NCBI RefSeq assembly: GCF_000153105.1
Contig: NZ_CH672376.1
Span: 3,761,739-3,825,738 of the forward strand
DNA length: 64,000 nucleotides
DNA from: Blastopirellula marina DSM 3645
GTDB taxonomy: Bacteria > Planctomycetota > Planctomycetia > Pirellulales > Pirellulaceae
Direction of reading: 5' to 3'
Shown here: positions 16,786 through 27,668 of the stretch, in pieces
Numbering within the stretch: position 1 is the stretch's first letter
How the letters are laid out: each line of letters opens with the position of its first letter
Position numbers and translations under genes: made by a program
The notes under the pieces: generated by a model
The model's database searches: none
The model's input: the letters and a program-made list of their open reading frames with translations, nothing else
What the model was told of the DNA's origin: nothing

Positions 16786-17244
16786 TTATGAGGACATTCA
16801 ACGACGGAATGGCAGTCTTGCTGAAAAGTCGAGCATAGGCAGCATATCAGACAACGATTCCGAATCCGGCAACAAGGTGGATTCGGCTGCCGCTTCTCCC
16901 TGATCGGTGAGCATTGTGAGCCGACTGGGAATCCCTGTATTCCCTCCCCGACTCGGATCGCCAACCGGTCTCCTTACCGGTTGGCTTCTCCCTGATTTCA
17001 GCCCTGCCAGAAGCATGAATCGGCCTCCCTGCCAAACCGATGCGGGGAGAGACAAAATGCGAAAAGCAAAAGCATAAAAACGTTCAGGCGTCTTCCCTAT
17101 GCACAGCATAGGTGGAATTTCCCCGGGAAATTCGCCGGTCAGACGCCTGAAAGCCGCGTTGGACGAGCCTAACAGAGGCCATCTTTCAGCTCGCTCACGC
17201 TGGTTCCCAGAGATCGTCGGCAAATTCCTTCGTGAGGCAGCAGC
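16786..17244. other. Intergenic region with a 10-bp hairpin
   Basis: No gene is accepted here. A minus-strand frame of 141 codons covers it but has an unlikely composition and no ribosome site. GCCAACCGGT and ACCGGTTGGC (16960-16985) form a perfect 10-bp hairpin with a six-base loop, in a position that could end transcription from the ABC-F gene. Confidence 0.4.
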
Positions 17245-18819
17245 TCATAACTCAATCCGCCGCGTAATTCCAATGGCCTTTAGGAATGTTTCATCGTGGC
17301 TCACGACCAATAGCGCCCCGTCGAACGCTCGCAGTCCGGCCTCTACCGCTTCGATGGAGTCGATGTCCAGATGGTTCGTCGGCTCATCGAGAATCAGCAG
17401 CGGAGGGGGAGCAACCCCAAGTACACAGGCAAGCCCCGCCCGTAACACCTGCCCACCGCTCAGAGTCGAAACCGTTTGCAGCGCGGCGTCCGCCCGGAAC
17501 ATGAATTTGGCCAAGGCAGATCGGCAGGTCTGTTCGTCCGCCTGCGGGTTGATCCGCCGGAAATTATCCCGAATGGAGGCCGACGGGTCGAGTACGCTCA
17601 CCTGTTGGTCGAGCAATGCGAAGGGCGTTGACATCTCGACCGTCCCACTCCATGGATGGAGTTTCCCCGTGATAAGAGACAGAAACGTCGTCTTGCCTGT
17701 GCCGTTTGGCCCGATCACGGCAACTCGCTCTGGCCCGGTGAGCGTCAGCGAAAGATCGCGAATGACGGGTTGTTTTGGTCGGTAACCTGCCGTTGCCTTG
17801 ACGACTTCCAGAACTCGCTTGCCCAAGGGCAAACCAGTCGGCGGTAGTTTGACCGTAAATGGCTGGAGAACTTCAATCCGCTCGCGGGCCTCTGAAGCAG
17901 CTTGCATGGCCTGTTCGTGTTGGTGTTCGGCGAGTCTTGCATTCCCGCCAGTGGTGTCTTCGGCGCGGTCTTTCCTGCCACCCAGGATGATGCGCGGTGT
18001 TCCGCCGCTCTTCCCATCTCGCCGACCCGCTGAGTTTTTTCGGTTCTGACGTTCGGTTCGCTCCTGGGCGACACGAGCCGCGTCGGCGATCCGCTTCTCG
18101 GCGTCAGCCAGGTATCGTTCTGCTGCGGCCAACTCCTGGGCTTTCAATTCGCGGTACGTCGTCCAGTTTCCGCCGTAGCGGGTTGCGCCGAGCGTCGTCA
18201 ATTCGACGATGGATTCCATCGTGTCGAGTAACTCTCGGTCATGGCTGACGACGACAGCCCCTGACTTCCATCCGGCCAGCAAGTCGATGACTGTTTGACG
18301 ACCGTTTCGGTCGAGGTTATTGGTCGGTTCATCAAGTAAGAGAAAATCGGGTTCCGCAAAGACGAGTGCGGCAAGTCCGGCCCGCGTTCGTTGACCACCC
18401 GAAAGCGTTTGGAGAAGAGTCTCGGCCGACACATGAAGATCGAGGCGATCCAAGGCGGCACGGATGCGGGATTCCAACGTCCAGTCGGCGATATTCAGAT
18501 CGTCGTCGGTGGCTTCGCCCAATTCGGCTCTTCGCAGGATGGCCAGCGCATCGACAACGCCAAAGAGATCGGCAATCGTTTCACCCGGATGCGGCTGAAG
18601 CGTCTGGCGGAGAATTCCCAGGCGACCTTTGACGGTGACCAGCCCGGAACGCGGCTCAAGCTCACCCGTGATGAGTTTGAGAAGGGTCGTTTTCCCCACT
18701 CCGTTGCGACCCTCAAGTCCAGTCTTCACCATGCCGAATGTGACATTCAGGTCGCTGAAGAGAGTGCGACCATCGGGAGTGGACCACGTGAGATCAGACA
18801 GAAGGATAGATGCGGCCAT
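17245..18819 (-). CDS. ABC-F family ATP-binding protein
   Basis: A 524-residue protein with two ATP-binding cassettes and no transmembrane segment, the architecture of ABC-F proteins that act on ribosomes. Cassette 1 has GRNGVGKTTL near residue 40, the signature LSGGQ near 140 and LLLDEPTNNLD. Cassette 2 has GPNGTGKTTF, LSGGQVLRAGLA and LLILDEPTNHLD. The linker between them (about residues 225-315) is rich in charged residues and would form the P-site tRNA interaction region. Some family members give resistance to ribosome-targeting antibiotics and others are housekeeping; this one cannot be placed. It lies alone between two mobile gene blocks, which favours horizontal transfer. Confidence 0.9.
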   Translation of the reverse strand: MAASILLSDLTWSTPDGRTLFSDLNVTFGMVKTGLEGRNGVGKTTLLKLITGELEPRSGLVTVKGRLGILRQTLQPHPGETIADLFGVVDALAILRRAELGEATDDDLNIADWTLESRIRAALDRLDLHVSAETLLQTLSGGQRTRAGLAALVFAEPDFLLLDEPTNNLDRNGRQTVIDLLAGWKSGAVVVSHDRELLDTMESIVELTTLGATRYGGNWTTYRELKAQELAAAERYLADAEKRIADAARVAQERTERQNRKNSAGRRDGKSGGTPRIILGGRKDRAEDTTGGNARLAEHQHEQAMQAASEARERIEVLQPFTVKLPPTGLPLGKRVLEVVKATAGYRPKQPVIRDLSLTLTGPERVAVIGPNGTGKTTFLSLITGKLHPWSGTVEMSTPFALLDQQVSVLDPSASIRDNFRRINPQADEQTCRSALAKFMFRADAALQTVSTLSGGQVLRAGLACVLGVAPPPLLILDEPTNHLDIDSIEAVEAGLRAFDGALLVVSHDETFLKAIGITRRIEL

Positions 18820-19238
18820 GAGTACGAAGTCTCCGGTGACGGTGTGTGCGGAATATCAGCGGTCAACTTCGTCAACTTCATGGGTATCACCTGGTTTGAG
18901 GACACGAACAGAGCGAAAGACACCGCCTGCAAGATTTGGGTTCGCGCGGATTCGCTTGAGTTCGTTCTCGGTCGTTTTCGTTCGGCGGCATCCACGCCGC
19001 CAATCACAACTATTGAGAAAAAAGAACTATCGACAAAGAACTTTTTTGTGCAATGCACAAAGCATTGATTTTCTGCACCTTTCCGTCATCAACAGTTGTT
19101 GCGTCACCTGTATTTCTGCGGCACTCAAACGATCAAACCTACTGAAACCCGCACTCAGACTCTTGCGCGAAGGATTCAAATCGTGCTATGGTCGAATCAT
19201 GGGTTGAGGAAAACCCCAACGATTTCACGGAGGAAGAT
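18820..19238. other. Leader region of the ABC-F gene
   Basis: No gene is confirmed. The minus strand upstream of the ABC-F start contains a GGCGGC/GCCGCC hairpin and a short frame (from 19058) beginning MHCTKKFFVDSSFF that overlaps the ABC-F start in another frame. ABC-F resistance genes are often preceded by a leader peptide; the sequence alone does not prove one here. Confidence 0.35.
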
Positions 19239-19700
19239 ATGGCACGTAAACGCACCCCAAAAGGAACCACACCCACAGAAACAGAAACCCCAGTTCAGTC
19301 CGAACTAGCTACTACCACCGCGCAAGAGGCGCTGTCGGTATCCGAGGCGCCTGAACCGCAGCCGAGTTTTGTCGAACGTGTCCAACAGCAGCGCGGCCGG
19401 GCGGTCGCTCCCGATCCGTTCGGGATTGCTGGCGACGTTGTCGCTGGCGTTCGTCTCTTCGAGAGCCGTCGCTATCGCCAAATGGCGATCAAATTTGAGG
19501 AGAAGCCGCCCCAAGAGGTGCTGGATCTCATCAAATCGGCCGGTTACCGCTGGAATTCCCGCGACCTGATGTGGGTTCACCCGATCCATCCCGATTCGGC
19601 GATGACGACTCGGATTGAAGCCGAGCGGCTTTTTCAGGAAGTGCGCGGCATGGTCCGGCAGGCCAAAGGGATCGACTCTGGCCAGGAAGTGCCGTTCTGA
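19239..19700 (+). CDS. Hypothetical conjugation-region protein
   Basis: A 153-residue protein starting MARKRTPKGTTPTETETPVQ. The start was chosen because GGAGG lies five bases ahead; a frame extending 17 codons upstream has no ribosome site. The first 60 residues are low-complexity and rich in threonine, proline and glutamate, and probably disordered. The rest (from AIKFEEKPPQEVLDLIKSAG) is a small domain with a pattern YRWNSRDLMWVHP, resembling a family found beside plasmid and ICE methylase-helicase genes. The role is unknown. Confidence 0.75.
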   Translation: MARKRTPKGTTPTETETPVQSELATTTAQEALSVSEAPEPQPSFVERVQQQRGRAVAPDPFGIAGDVVAGVRLFESRRYRQMAIKFEEKPPQEVLDLIKSAGYRWNSRDLMWVHPIHPDSAMTTRIEAERLFQEVRGMVRQAKGIDSGQEVPF

Positions 19701-19970
19701 GCGGCAGGCTGCTCGGGAAGAAAGCAGGTCCGTATGCCGCGCTTCGTTCAGGATCATTCCACGCTTGCCAGGCAAGTCTTTTTCTGCCAATCATCAGGGC
19801 AGGAACAGGCACCTGGGCAGGCACGAGGCAGGACGTATCGTCCTGAGGGTCACTGACCATGCGGCGGCGCCGGCCCCCAGATCCGCGACAGCCGTCGCTC
19901 TTCCCGCCGGAGCCAGCCGAATCGACTGACCAACAAGAACAATTTCCAGCTCACGCGGAAGGAGAAAGCC
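19701..19970. other. Spacer with a coding-like but doubtful frame
   Basis: A frame beginning at 19859 (MRRRRPPDPRQPSLFPPEPA) stays open through the following gene and into the methylase-helicase. Its first part has weak coding character and would overlap the next gene out of frame, so it is not counted as the start of the large protein. Confidence 0.4.
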
Positions 19971-20288
19971 ATGCAGTACAAGACGATCGTGATGGAAATG
20001 CTGGAATTTCGACCGGGCATCAAAGAACATCTCCCAATCGAGGAGAATCCACTGGAAACACTGGATCGTCTGGCGACGGAGTTGAAGACTCTCCACGAGA
20101 CGTACAAGGAGCAACTCGCGCGCACACGGACCGACAGCCACCCCGTACTAATCTCGTCGGAAGCCTTGGAGATGGCCTTGCAAGAACTGGAAGATCGCTT
20201 GCTTCCCGCTTCGTCGGCCGACGAACCCGAAGCTCTTTCTCTCGACAGGGCGATGGCGTTCATCCGCCGTCACACGCTGAAAAAATAA
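19971..20288 (+). CDS. Small conserved protein before the methylase-helicase
   Basis: A 105-residue acidic helical protein beginning MQYKTIVMEMLEFRPGIKEH, with AAGGAGAAAGCC before the ATG. It has a run of amphipathic helices (LETLDRLATELKTLHETYKE) and a conserved-looking C-terminus (ALEMALQELEDRL, SLDRAMAFIRRHT). Similar proteins are found just upstream of large methylase-helicase genes on plasmids and integrative elements. Coding in this frame is much better than in the overlapping frame that leads into the large gene. The function is unknown. Confidence 0.75.
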   Translation: MQYKTIVMEMLEFRPGIKEHLPIEENPLETLDRLATELKTLHETYKEQLARTRTDSHPVLISSEALEMALQELEDRLLPASSADEPEALSLDRAMAFIRRHTLKK

Positions 20289-22066
20289 GCGGCCTTCGTC
20301 AGCAATCGCTGTTCGACTTCGACCGCCCCACCCCCGCTCCTTCTTCGACGCCGTCCGCCCCGCTCGGGGCTTCTACTGACGGCACGTTACCCAACCCGCC
20401 GAGCCATGCCAGCGGAAACCCGGTTCCCCCGGAAGGTCTCCCCCAAGTTTCCGCTGGCACGGTCGCTGCGCGAGCCGAGCCCCGGCTGGAGACTGGGTTT
20501 TCTTCCGGCCGTCAGGCCCCGCAGAGCGGGCCGGCAACGATCGAAGGAGACCATGGAATGGAAGGTTCACAACTTAGCCTGCAACTCGAACCCCCTACTC
20601 ACCGGCGCGATCCCGCTAATTCGCTGCACCGCGCCCGTGATCAACTCCCCGCTGCGTCCAATGGAATAGCCAGCGGAGAAAAGGCCAAGGCCCGCGATAT
20701 TCTCGCCGCGATCCGCACCCTGAAGACCATTGAGCAACAGCAGCGCCCGGCCACTTCCGAAGAAAAACAAATCCTTGCCCGGTTCTCCGGCTTCGGCCCG
20801 GTCGCTCTTTCGATTTTTCCCGAACCCGTCAGCGGGCGCTATAAAGACGCCGGCTGGCAGGCACTGGGGGAGGAGCTACAAACGCTCCTCACCCCAGACG
20901 AATACGACAGCGCCAAACGGACCACGTTCAACGCCTTTTATACGTCGCCGATCGTCATTGGGGGTATCCATGATGCCATACGCCGGTTGGGTATCTCTGA
21001 TGAGGCGACCATCCTGGAACCTGGCTGCGGTATCGGCAATTTTCTAGGATACGGCAAGTCCGACCAGCGTTTTATCGGCGTCGAACTCGATTCGATCTCC
21101 GGCCGCATCGCCAAGGCGATCTACCCGCAGCACGATATCCGCATCGAAAGTTTTCACGACACGAAATTACCCCACGCGGGTATCGACGCCGTGATCGGCA
21201 ACGTGCCGTTCTCCGATCTGAAACTCGATCATCACGGCCAAAAATTCTCGCTCCACGATTATTTCTTCGCCAAGTCGGTCGACGCCTTAAAACCGGGTGG
21301 CGTCTTGGCGCTGGTCACGTCGCACTTCACGCTCGACAAACAGAACGCCGCGATTCGCGAGTACCTGGCGGATAAGGTCGATTTCGTCGGCGCGATCCGC
21401 CTCCCCTCCGACGCTTTTAAGCGTGAAGGTACCGCCGTTGTCACCGACATCGTCTTTCTGCGCAAGCGTGCGCCGGGCGAACCGGCACATCACGTCGATC
21501 CCGACTGGTTGGGCGTCGTCCCACTGGAGATCGATGGCGCGCAAGTCCCTGTCAATCGCTACTTCCTGAATCATCCCGAGATGGTGCTGGGCAGCTGGAG
21601 CCGCAAGGACACGCTCTATGGCGGCACCGGTTTTAGCTTGGAGAGTAGCGGCGAGCTAACCGAGCAACTGAGTCAAGCTATTGAACGCCTTCCGAAATTC
21701 GATCCAAGCCGAACATCGAAGAGAGAGAAAACAGCGCCGCCATCCTTCGTTCCACCACCTGCCGAACGTCATCTCAATGAAGGAAGTTTTTTTGTCGGCG
21801 ATGACCGCGTCCTCTACCAGATCGACGGCGGCCAGGGCATCCCCGTCGTCTATAGCGGCACGCAGCTAACATCGAACGGCACGATGACCGGCAAGCGACT
21901 GGCCGCTCTGCTCGAACTGCGCGACAAGGCTCGCTGCGTCCTGCAATCGCAGAACGAAGGCTGGCCCGAGGATCACCGCGAGCAAGCCCGCCGCGAACTA
22001 AACCGCGCCTATGACGAATGGCACGAGCTTAAAGCCTCCGCCCCAGCATGCGGTAATCGGCGGAAG

Positions 22067-22094
22067 TTGCTGTCGCAAGATCTTGCGACAGCAA
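22067..22094. promoter_or_regulatory. Perfect 28-bp palindrome inside the IS left end
   Basis: TTGCTGTCGCAAGA is followed directly by its exact complement. It lies between the left repeat and the transposase start. In RNA it would fold into a strong hairpin that could stop transcription entering from outside, a common protection of IS elements. Confidence 0.55.
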
Positions 22095-22190
22095 GTGGTC
22101 ATCACTGCAATTTAAGCAAGATGATTGAAAAAGACGGCGGAGCTTCGCTGAATTGGTGGTGTAACAATCGCCGTTTCAGGAGGCCCCGCC

Positions 22191-23564
22191 GTGTCCGATC
22201 ATTTTAACGCTTCGCCGCAGGATGTACAAAGCAAGTTCCGTGACGTTTCAAACTTATCCAGCGAGCTCTTGCTCCCCAGCGGCGTTGTCGCCGCGATCTG
22301 TCACGAAATCGGCTTCTCGTTTCGCGAGCGCATTTATTCGCCGATGATCGTCGTTTGGATGTTCGTGATGCAGACGCTATCCGCCGATCATAGTTGTCAG
22401 CAAGTCGTGACGCGGCTCAACGCCTGGCGCATGGCGCAGGGGTTGTCGCGCTGCAGCGGCGATACGACTTCATACTGCCAAGCGCGGCGACGTTTGCCGA
22501 TTGCGTTGTTCCAACGGCTGCTCGCTTGGACGGCGCGAAAGTGCGACGAAGCGGGCCTCGGCGATTGGCGATTCCAGGGGCGCGAAGTAATCATCGTCGA
22601 CGGTACGACCGTCACGATGGCCGACACGCGAGCGAATCAAACCGCCTTTCCGCAAATTGAAAACCAGAAGCCTGGGTGCGGCTTTCCCTTGGCGCGGATC
22701 GTGCAAGTTTTTTCACTGGCGACAGGAGCGGCGACGATGTTTGCGATGGGGCGTTACGCAGGGAAAGAGACGGGCGAGACGTCGCTCTTACGAACGCTCT
22801 TGTCGCAGTTTCACTCGGGAGAAATCGTGCTCGCCGATCGGTACTACGCCAGTTTCTGGTTGCTCGCTTTATCGGATCTGCGCGGGATCGACATCGTGGC
22901 TCGCGCGCATCATCGTCGCAAAATCGACTTTCGTCGAGGACTGCGACAAGGCGACTGTGATCAGATCGTGGGCTATGCCAAGCCGCAGCGTCCGACGTGG
23001 ATGACGACGGACGAATACGACCAATATCCATCGTCGATTCTCGTTCGTCACTTGCGATATGAAGTGACGCAGCGAGGCTTTCGTACGCGTCGAATCACGT
23101 TGGCGACGACGCTGTTGCAAGGCGACGTTTATCCGGCGGAAGATCTGGCCGATTTGTATCGTCGCCGCTGGCAAGCGGAACTGCATATCCGCAGTTTGAA
23201 AATCCAGATGCAGATGGATCACCTCCGTTGCAAGAGTCCAGCGATGGTTCGCAAAGAACTGCACTGCCACATGATCGGCTACAACCTGGTGCGTGCCGCG
23301 ATGCTGGCGACGGCGCTGAAGTTCCAGTTGCCCCCTTGGCGTCTGAGCTTCAACGGCGCGCTGCAAGCCGTCGAAGAATTCGCCGCCGCGCTCCGCTGGA
23401 ATCCCAAACAGCGAGACCCTCAGTGGAGCAACCTCCTGCAAACGATCCGCCAGCTCGAAGTCGGCAACCGTCCCGACCGCAACGAACCGCGAGAACTCAA
23501 GCGACGGCCTAAGGAATACAAGCTAATGCAAACGCCCCGAAACCGTTATGCTACAGCCGCTTAG
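22191..23564 (+). CDS. IS4-family transposase
   Basis: A 457-residue DDE transposase of the IS4 family. The DDE core is visible as VIIVDGTTVTMADT (first aspartate), IVLADRYYAS (second aspartate, in the DRYY pattern) and the Y-(2)-R-(3)-E-like block LYRRRWQAELHIRSLKIQM (glutamate). It starts with GTG preceded by AGGAGG seven bases upstream. The protein looks intact and may be active. It sits between inverted repeats inside the methylase-helicase gene. Confidence 0.93.
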   Translation: MSDHFNASPQDVQSKFRDVSNLSSELLLPSGVVAAICHEIGFSFRERIYSPMIVVWMFVMQTLSADHSCQQVVTRLNAWRMAQGLSRCSGDTTSYCQARRRLPIALFQRLLAWTARKCDEAGLGDWRFQGREVIIVDGTTVTMADTRANQTAFPQIENQKPGCGFPLARIVQVFSLATGAATMFAMGRYAGKETGETSLLRTLLSQFHSGEIVLADRYYASFWLLALSDLRGIDIVARAHHRRKIDFRRGLRQGDCDQIVGYAKPQRPTWMTTDEYDQYPSSILVRHLRYEVTQRGFRTRRITLATTLLQGDVYPAEDLADLYRRRWQAELHIRSLKIQMQMDHLRCKSPAMVRKELHCHMIGYNLVRAAMLATALKFQLPPWRLSFNGALQAVEEFAAALRWNPKQRDPQWSNLLQTIRQLEVGNRPDRNEPRELKRRPKEYKLMQTPRNRYATAA

Positions 23565-26500
23565 AATTAATCTCGTGCCATTCGCGCCTATGACCATTTT
23601 GTAATGGTCTACGGCCCGATCAACAAAACCACGTTCAGTCAAACGAAAGATGGAACAATCGTTCGCCGGATGCCGAACCTCGTCAAATTCAGGGAAGACC
23701 CCGACGCGATGCTCGTCATGTCGCTGGAAGACTATGACGAGACGACCGGCAAAGCAACCAAGGCCGCCATCATGTCGCGGGACGTGGTCGGCAAAACCCC
23801 GCCCATCACCCAAGTCCGCACCGCCGAAGAAGGCTTGCTCGTCTCACTGAACCAACATGGGAGCGTTTATCTCGACTACATTTCTCAGCTCTATGGCAAA
23901 CCGGAACTCCAAGTCATTGAGGAACTCGGAGACCTGATCTACCAAGACCCGGAAACCGGCAAATGGGAAACGGCCGACGCCTATCTCTCCGGCAATGTCC
24001 GCGACAAACTGGCTGTCGCCGAACGATCTGCCCCCCAGTTCGCCAGGAACGTCAAGGCATTACGCGAAGTGCAACCCGAAGACGTGTTGCCCGGCGACAT
24101 CGACGCCAATCTCGGCGCGCCGTGGATTCCCGCAACCGACATTCAGGCGTTTGCCGCCGACTTGTTCAAGGTCGCCCCCTCGTCCGTACCGGTCGCCCAT
24201 CTGAAAAAAGACGCCGTTTGGAGCCTGGACGCGGGCTACGCCGCCAAGGCGTCGGTCGCCGCGACTTCCGATTTCGGCTCGGCTCGGGCCAACGGTACGT
24301 GGCTATTGGATCTCGCCCTCAACATGAAGTCACCGACGATTTACGACACCATCGACCATGGCGACCACGTAGAGCGCGTCGTCAACCAGGAAGAAACGAT
24401 GGCGGCCCGCGAAAAACAAAAACGAATCAAGGAGCGATTCCGCCAGTGGGTCTTCGCCGATCCCGATCGCACCGAGCGGCTGGTGCGGATTTATAACGAC
24501 AATTTCAATAACCTGCGGCCTCGCCAGTTCGATGGTTCGCACCTCGATTTTCCCGGCATGAACCAAGCGCTCATCTTGCGGCCACACCAGAAAGATGCCG
24601 TCTGGCGCGGGATGTCGAGCGGCAACACGCTGCTGGCCCATGTCGTCGGCGCAGGCAAAACCTTCACGATGGCCGCCACCGGCATAAAAATGAAACAGGC
24701 CGGGCTGATCCACAAGCCGATGTACGTCGTACCGAATCACTTGCTGGAGCAGTTCGCACGCGAGTTCATGCAGCTCTATCCGAACGCCAAGCTGCTGGTC
24801 GCCAGCAAGGAAGATTTGACCAGGCAGCGCCGCAAGATGCTGACCGCCAAGATCGCCAGCGGCCAGTGGGACGGCGTCGTCGTAACCCATTCCAGCTTTG
24901 AGCGGATCGGCATGTCCCGCGATTATCAGGAAAAAATTCTCCGCGAGCAGATCGCCGAATACGACCAACTTTTAATCGAGCACGCTGCCGAACGCAGTTC
25001 CAACCGCAACCTCATCAAGACGATCGAAAAGCAGAAAGCGGCCCGAGCGGAAAAACTCAAACACCTGCTGGCGAAAGAGAAGAAGGATGATGGGCTGGTG
25101 TTTGACGAACTGGGCGTCGATCATGTCTTCATTGACGAAGCCCATTACTTCAAGAACCTGGAAACGCCTACGAAGATGGATCGCGTCGCGGGAATCCAGA
25201 CCAGCGGCAGCGAACGCGCTTTTGATGTCTATATGAAAGCTCGTTACCTGGATGAACAGCATCCGGGGCACGGCGTCACCTTCGCCACCGGCACGCCGAT
25301 TTCCAACACGATGGTCGAGATGTACACCATGCAGCGGTTTCTTGATCCGCGTGGGCTGCGCAGCCGGGGCATCGAGCATTTTGACGCTTGGGCGGCGACG
25401 TTCGGCGAGGTCGTGGACACGATGGAGATCTCGCCCGACGGCGGCGGTCTGCGCCAACGTTCGCGTTTTGCAAAATTCACCAACCTGCCGGAGCTTCAGC
25501 AGATGTTCCGGGCATTTTCCGATGTGCAGACAGTGGAGACGCTGAACCTCCCTCGCCCCAAGCTCCAAGGCGGCAAGCCGATCGTGGTAGCCTGTCCGAT
25601 GTCGGACGAGCAGCAGGAACTACAACAAGAGTTGGTGGAGCGTTATGACCGCATCCGGTCGGAGAAGATCGATCCGCGCATCGACAATGCCTTGGCCATC
25701 ACGACAGACGGACGTAAGTTGGCGACCGACGCCCAGATGCTCTCGGCCACCGCTCCCGATTTCCCCGAATCGAAGATCAATCGCCTGGTCGAAAACGTCG
25801 TGGAGATATGGAAAGCATCCGTTCCGACGCGCGGCACACAGATGATTTTTGCCGATATGGGCGTGAATCCAACCGAGTGGGGCTATTCTCCTTATATCGA
25901 GATCATCAAGAAACTCGTCGCCCACGGCATTCCCCGCGAACAGATCGCTACGATGGGCGAAGCCGAGTCGGATGCCAAGAAACAGGCTCTCTTTGAGAAA
26001 GTTCGGCAAGGGACCGTCCGCGTCCTGCTCGGCTCGACCGCCAAGATGGGCACCGGCACCAACGTCCAGAAACGTCTGATCGCCCTGCATCACCTGGACG
26101 CGCCTTGGAAACCGGCCGAGGTCGAACAACGCGACGGACGCATCCTACGCCAAGGGAATCAAAACAAGGAAGTCGCCATCTATCGCTACGTCACGGAAGG
26201 TTCGTTCGACGCCTATATGTGGCAAGCACTGGAGACCAAGGCTCGGTTCATCAGCCAGGTGATAACCGGCGACAACGCCGCCCGTCGCGCCGAGGATATT
26301 GGCAGCCAGGAACTTTCTTATGCCGAGGTGAAGGCGATCGCCTCCGGCAACCCAGCGGTGTTGACGCTGGCTGAGGCGGACGCGGAGCTACAACGGCTCA
26401 CGCTCCTCAAGAAGAACCATCTCGATGAGAAGTACGTCGCCCGTCGCAAGGTACGGGACCTGCCCGATTTTATCCGTGCGCAGAATGGTCGGTTGGATAA

Positions 26501-27248
26501 ACTGATTGCCGACGAAAAAGCCATTCAGCAGCATGAGGGCGATCTGATCACCATCGGCAAGCATCCGCTGGCCCGTGATGACGTAACCGCCGTGCTGGGC
26601 AAGCGTTTGGATGCGCTGCCGTTTTCGGTCAGGGAATCGACGAAGGTTTCTTTTGGCGTCTATCGCGGTTTGGCGTTTGGCGTCATCCTCCATCCGAGTT
26701 TTCCGCCGGATGTCTATCTGGAAGGGGCGATTACTCGCACGTCCAGCTTATCGAAGGAACATCAAGGCCCACGCGCCGTTCTGAACGCCTTGCAACGCAT
26801 CGCCAGCGGCTGCGCTGGCGAAACGGTTCGCGTTCAGCAGGAACTGTTCATCGCCGAATCGCAATTACGCGACTACCAAGCCCGGCTTGGCAGACCCTTC
26901 TCTCATGAAGCCTACATATCGGATCTGACGAGTCTACGCGATCAACTCAAGGCGAAATTATCCGCATCAGGACCTGAGCCTGCGGATAACAACGGCCCAA
27001 ACGCATCCGATCTAGCCGCTCAGATCAAAGCCCTCAAAGCCGCCAATACACTTGAAGCGACGCCGCAGCGTACCGAACGCAAACAGACGATCGCCGAAGA
27101 GCCAATCACGGCCCGCATCCGCCGCAGGCAGGAAGAGACGACGTTAGTTGGCGAATCACCGAATTCACCTGCTGCAATCCCCGGTTCGTTCAGCGAGCGC
27201 ATTTTGCATGAACGAAACATGCAAAACGGCGGACAAAGTCCGGCATAG

Positions 27249-27664
27249 GGGCAGCAGGTGAACTACCCGTCCTTGGCGTTTCAGCCAGGGACGGGACCAT
27301 ATCGAGACCTTCGGTCCTGCTTTTTTCTGTCAAAGAACCCCGCTCGGAAAGCCACCTCAGGCTCAAATAAATAACCTGCAATTACCTCTGCCTTAGTCGC
27401 ATTTCGTCGGGTGGCCAGTTCTTGCGAACCCCCGCGACGAAACACTCCGACGGCGACGGTAAATGAAGCCCGTCGGACACGATGGCGATTCACATGTGAA
27501 AGGCAGATAATCACCCGCACTATTGGATGGGGCCGCGAATCAGGAAGAGATGAGTCCGGTAGCCTACTTGCCGCCACACGGTTGGCGAAAGCGTTGGAAT
27601 GCTCTCCTTGTCTTTGACAACTCTTTTGAATTTACTGAGCCGCCGCGCTGGGCAACTCGGCGGC
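27249..27664. other. Spacer between the methylase-helicase and the cas operon
   Basis: No gene and no CRISPR repeat series is visible. It contains a hairpin terminator (27266-27295), then a second weak hairpin GACC..GGTC followed by TTTTTT near 27325. The rest is unassigned. This is where cas4-cas1 and cas2 would be expected if the operon were complete. Confidence 0.5.
27266..27295 (+). terminator. Hairpin after the methylase-helicase gene
   Basis: CCCGTCCTTGGC and GCCAGGGACGGG form a 12-bp stem with one G-T pair and a six-base loop, 17 bases after the stop codon. It is followed about 30 bases later by a smaller hairpin with a T-run. Confidence 0.6.
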
Positions 27665-27668
27665 TCAG
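27635..27668 (-). terminator. Hairpin at the 3' end of the cas operon
   Basis: CTGAGCCGCCG and CGGCGGCTCAG form a perfect 11-bp stem with a 12-base loop that overlaps the csb2 stop codon. There is no T-run, so it may stabilise the message end or take part in termination. Confidence 0.5.

Larger units (their letters stand above)
22016..23583 (+). mobile_element. IS4-family insertion sequence
   Basis: The 1,568-bp element has terminal inverted repeats that agree at 16 of 17 positions (GAATGGCACGAGCTTAA at the left; GAATGGCACGAGATTAA as the complement of the right end). It is flanked by an 11-bp duplication GCGCCTATGAC (22005-22015 and 23584-23594). The size and duplication length suit the IS4 family. 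Confidence 0.95.
20558..27248 (+). pseudogene. DNA methylase-helicase, split by an IS4-family element
   Basis: Without the insertion this gene encodes 1,703 residues. The N-terminal third is a SAM-dependent DNA methylase fold with motif I ILEPGCGIGNF and motif IV IGNVPFSD (an NPPF-type site with valine in place of proline). The C-terminal part is an SNF2-like helicase with Walker A HVVGAGKTF, Walker B VFIDEAHYFKN, and the C-terminal motifs GTGTNVQKRLIALHHLD and EQRDGRILRQGN. Such proteins occur on conjugative plasmids and ICEs, where they may protect or remodel incoming DNA. The start at 20558 has GGAG eight bases upstream and precedes the conserved GEKAKARDILAAIRTLK block. Removal of 22016-23594 rejoins NRAYD to HFVMVYGPINK in frame. 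The second half (from 23604) may still be made if translation restarts. Confidence 0.85.

Noticed and set aside
16798-17223. Minus-strand frame of 141 codons
   Set aside because: No ribosome site, low-complexity sequence and a hairpin in the middle; treated as intergenic.
27249-27664. Possible CRISPR array or adaptation genes at the csb2 end
   Set aside because: No repeat of 28-37 bases recurs with regular spacing, and no frame shows Cas1, Cas2 or Cas4 motifs.
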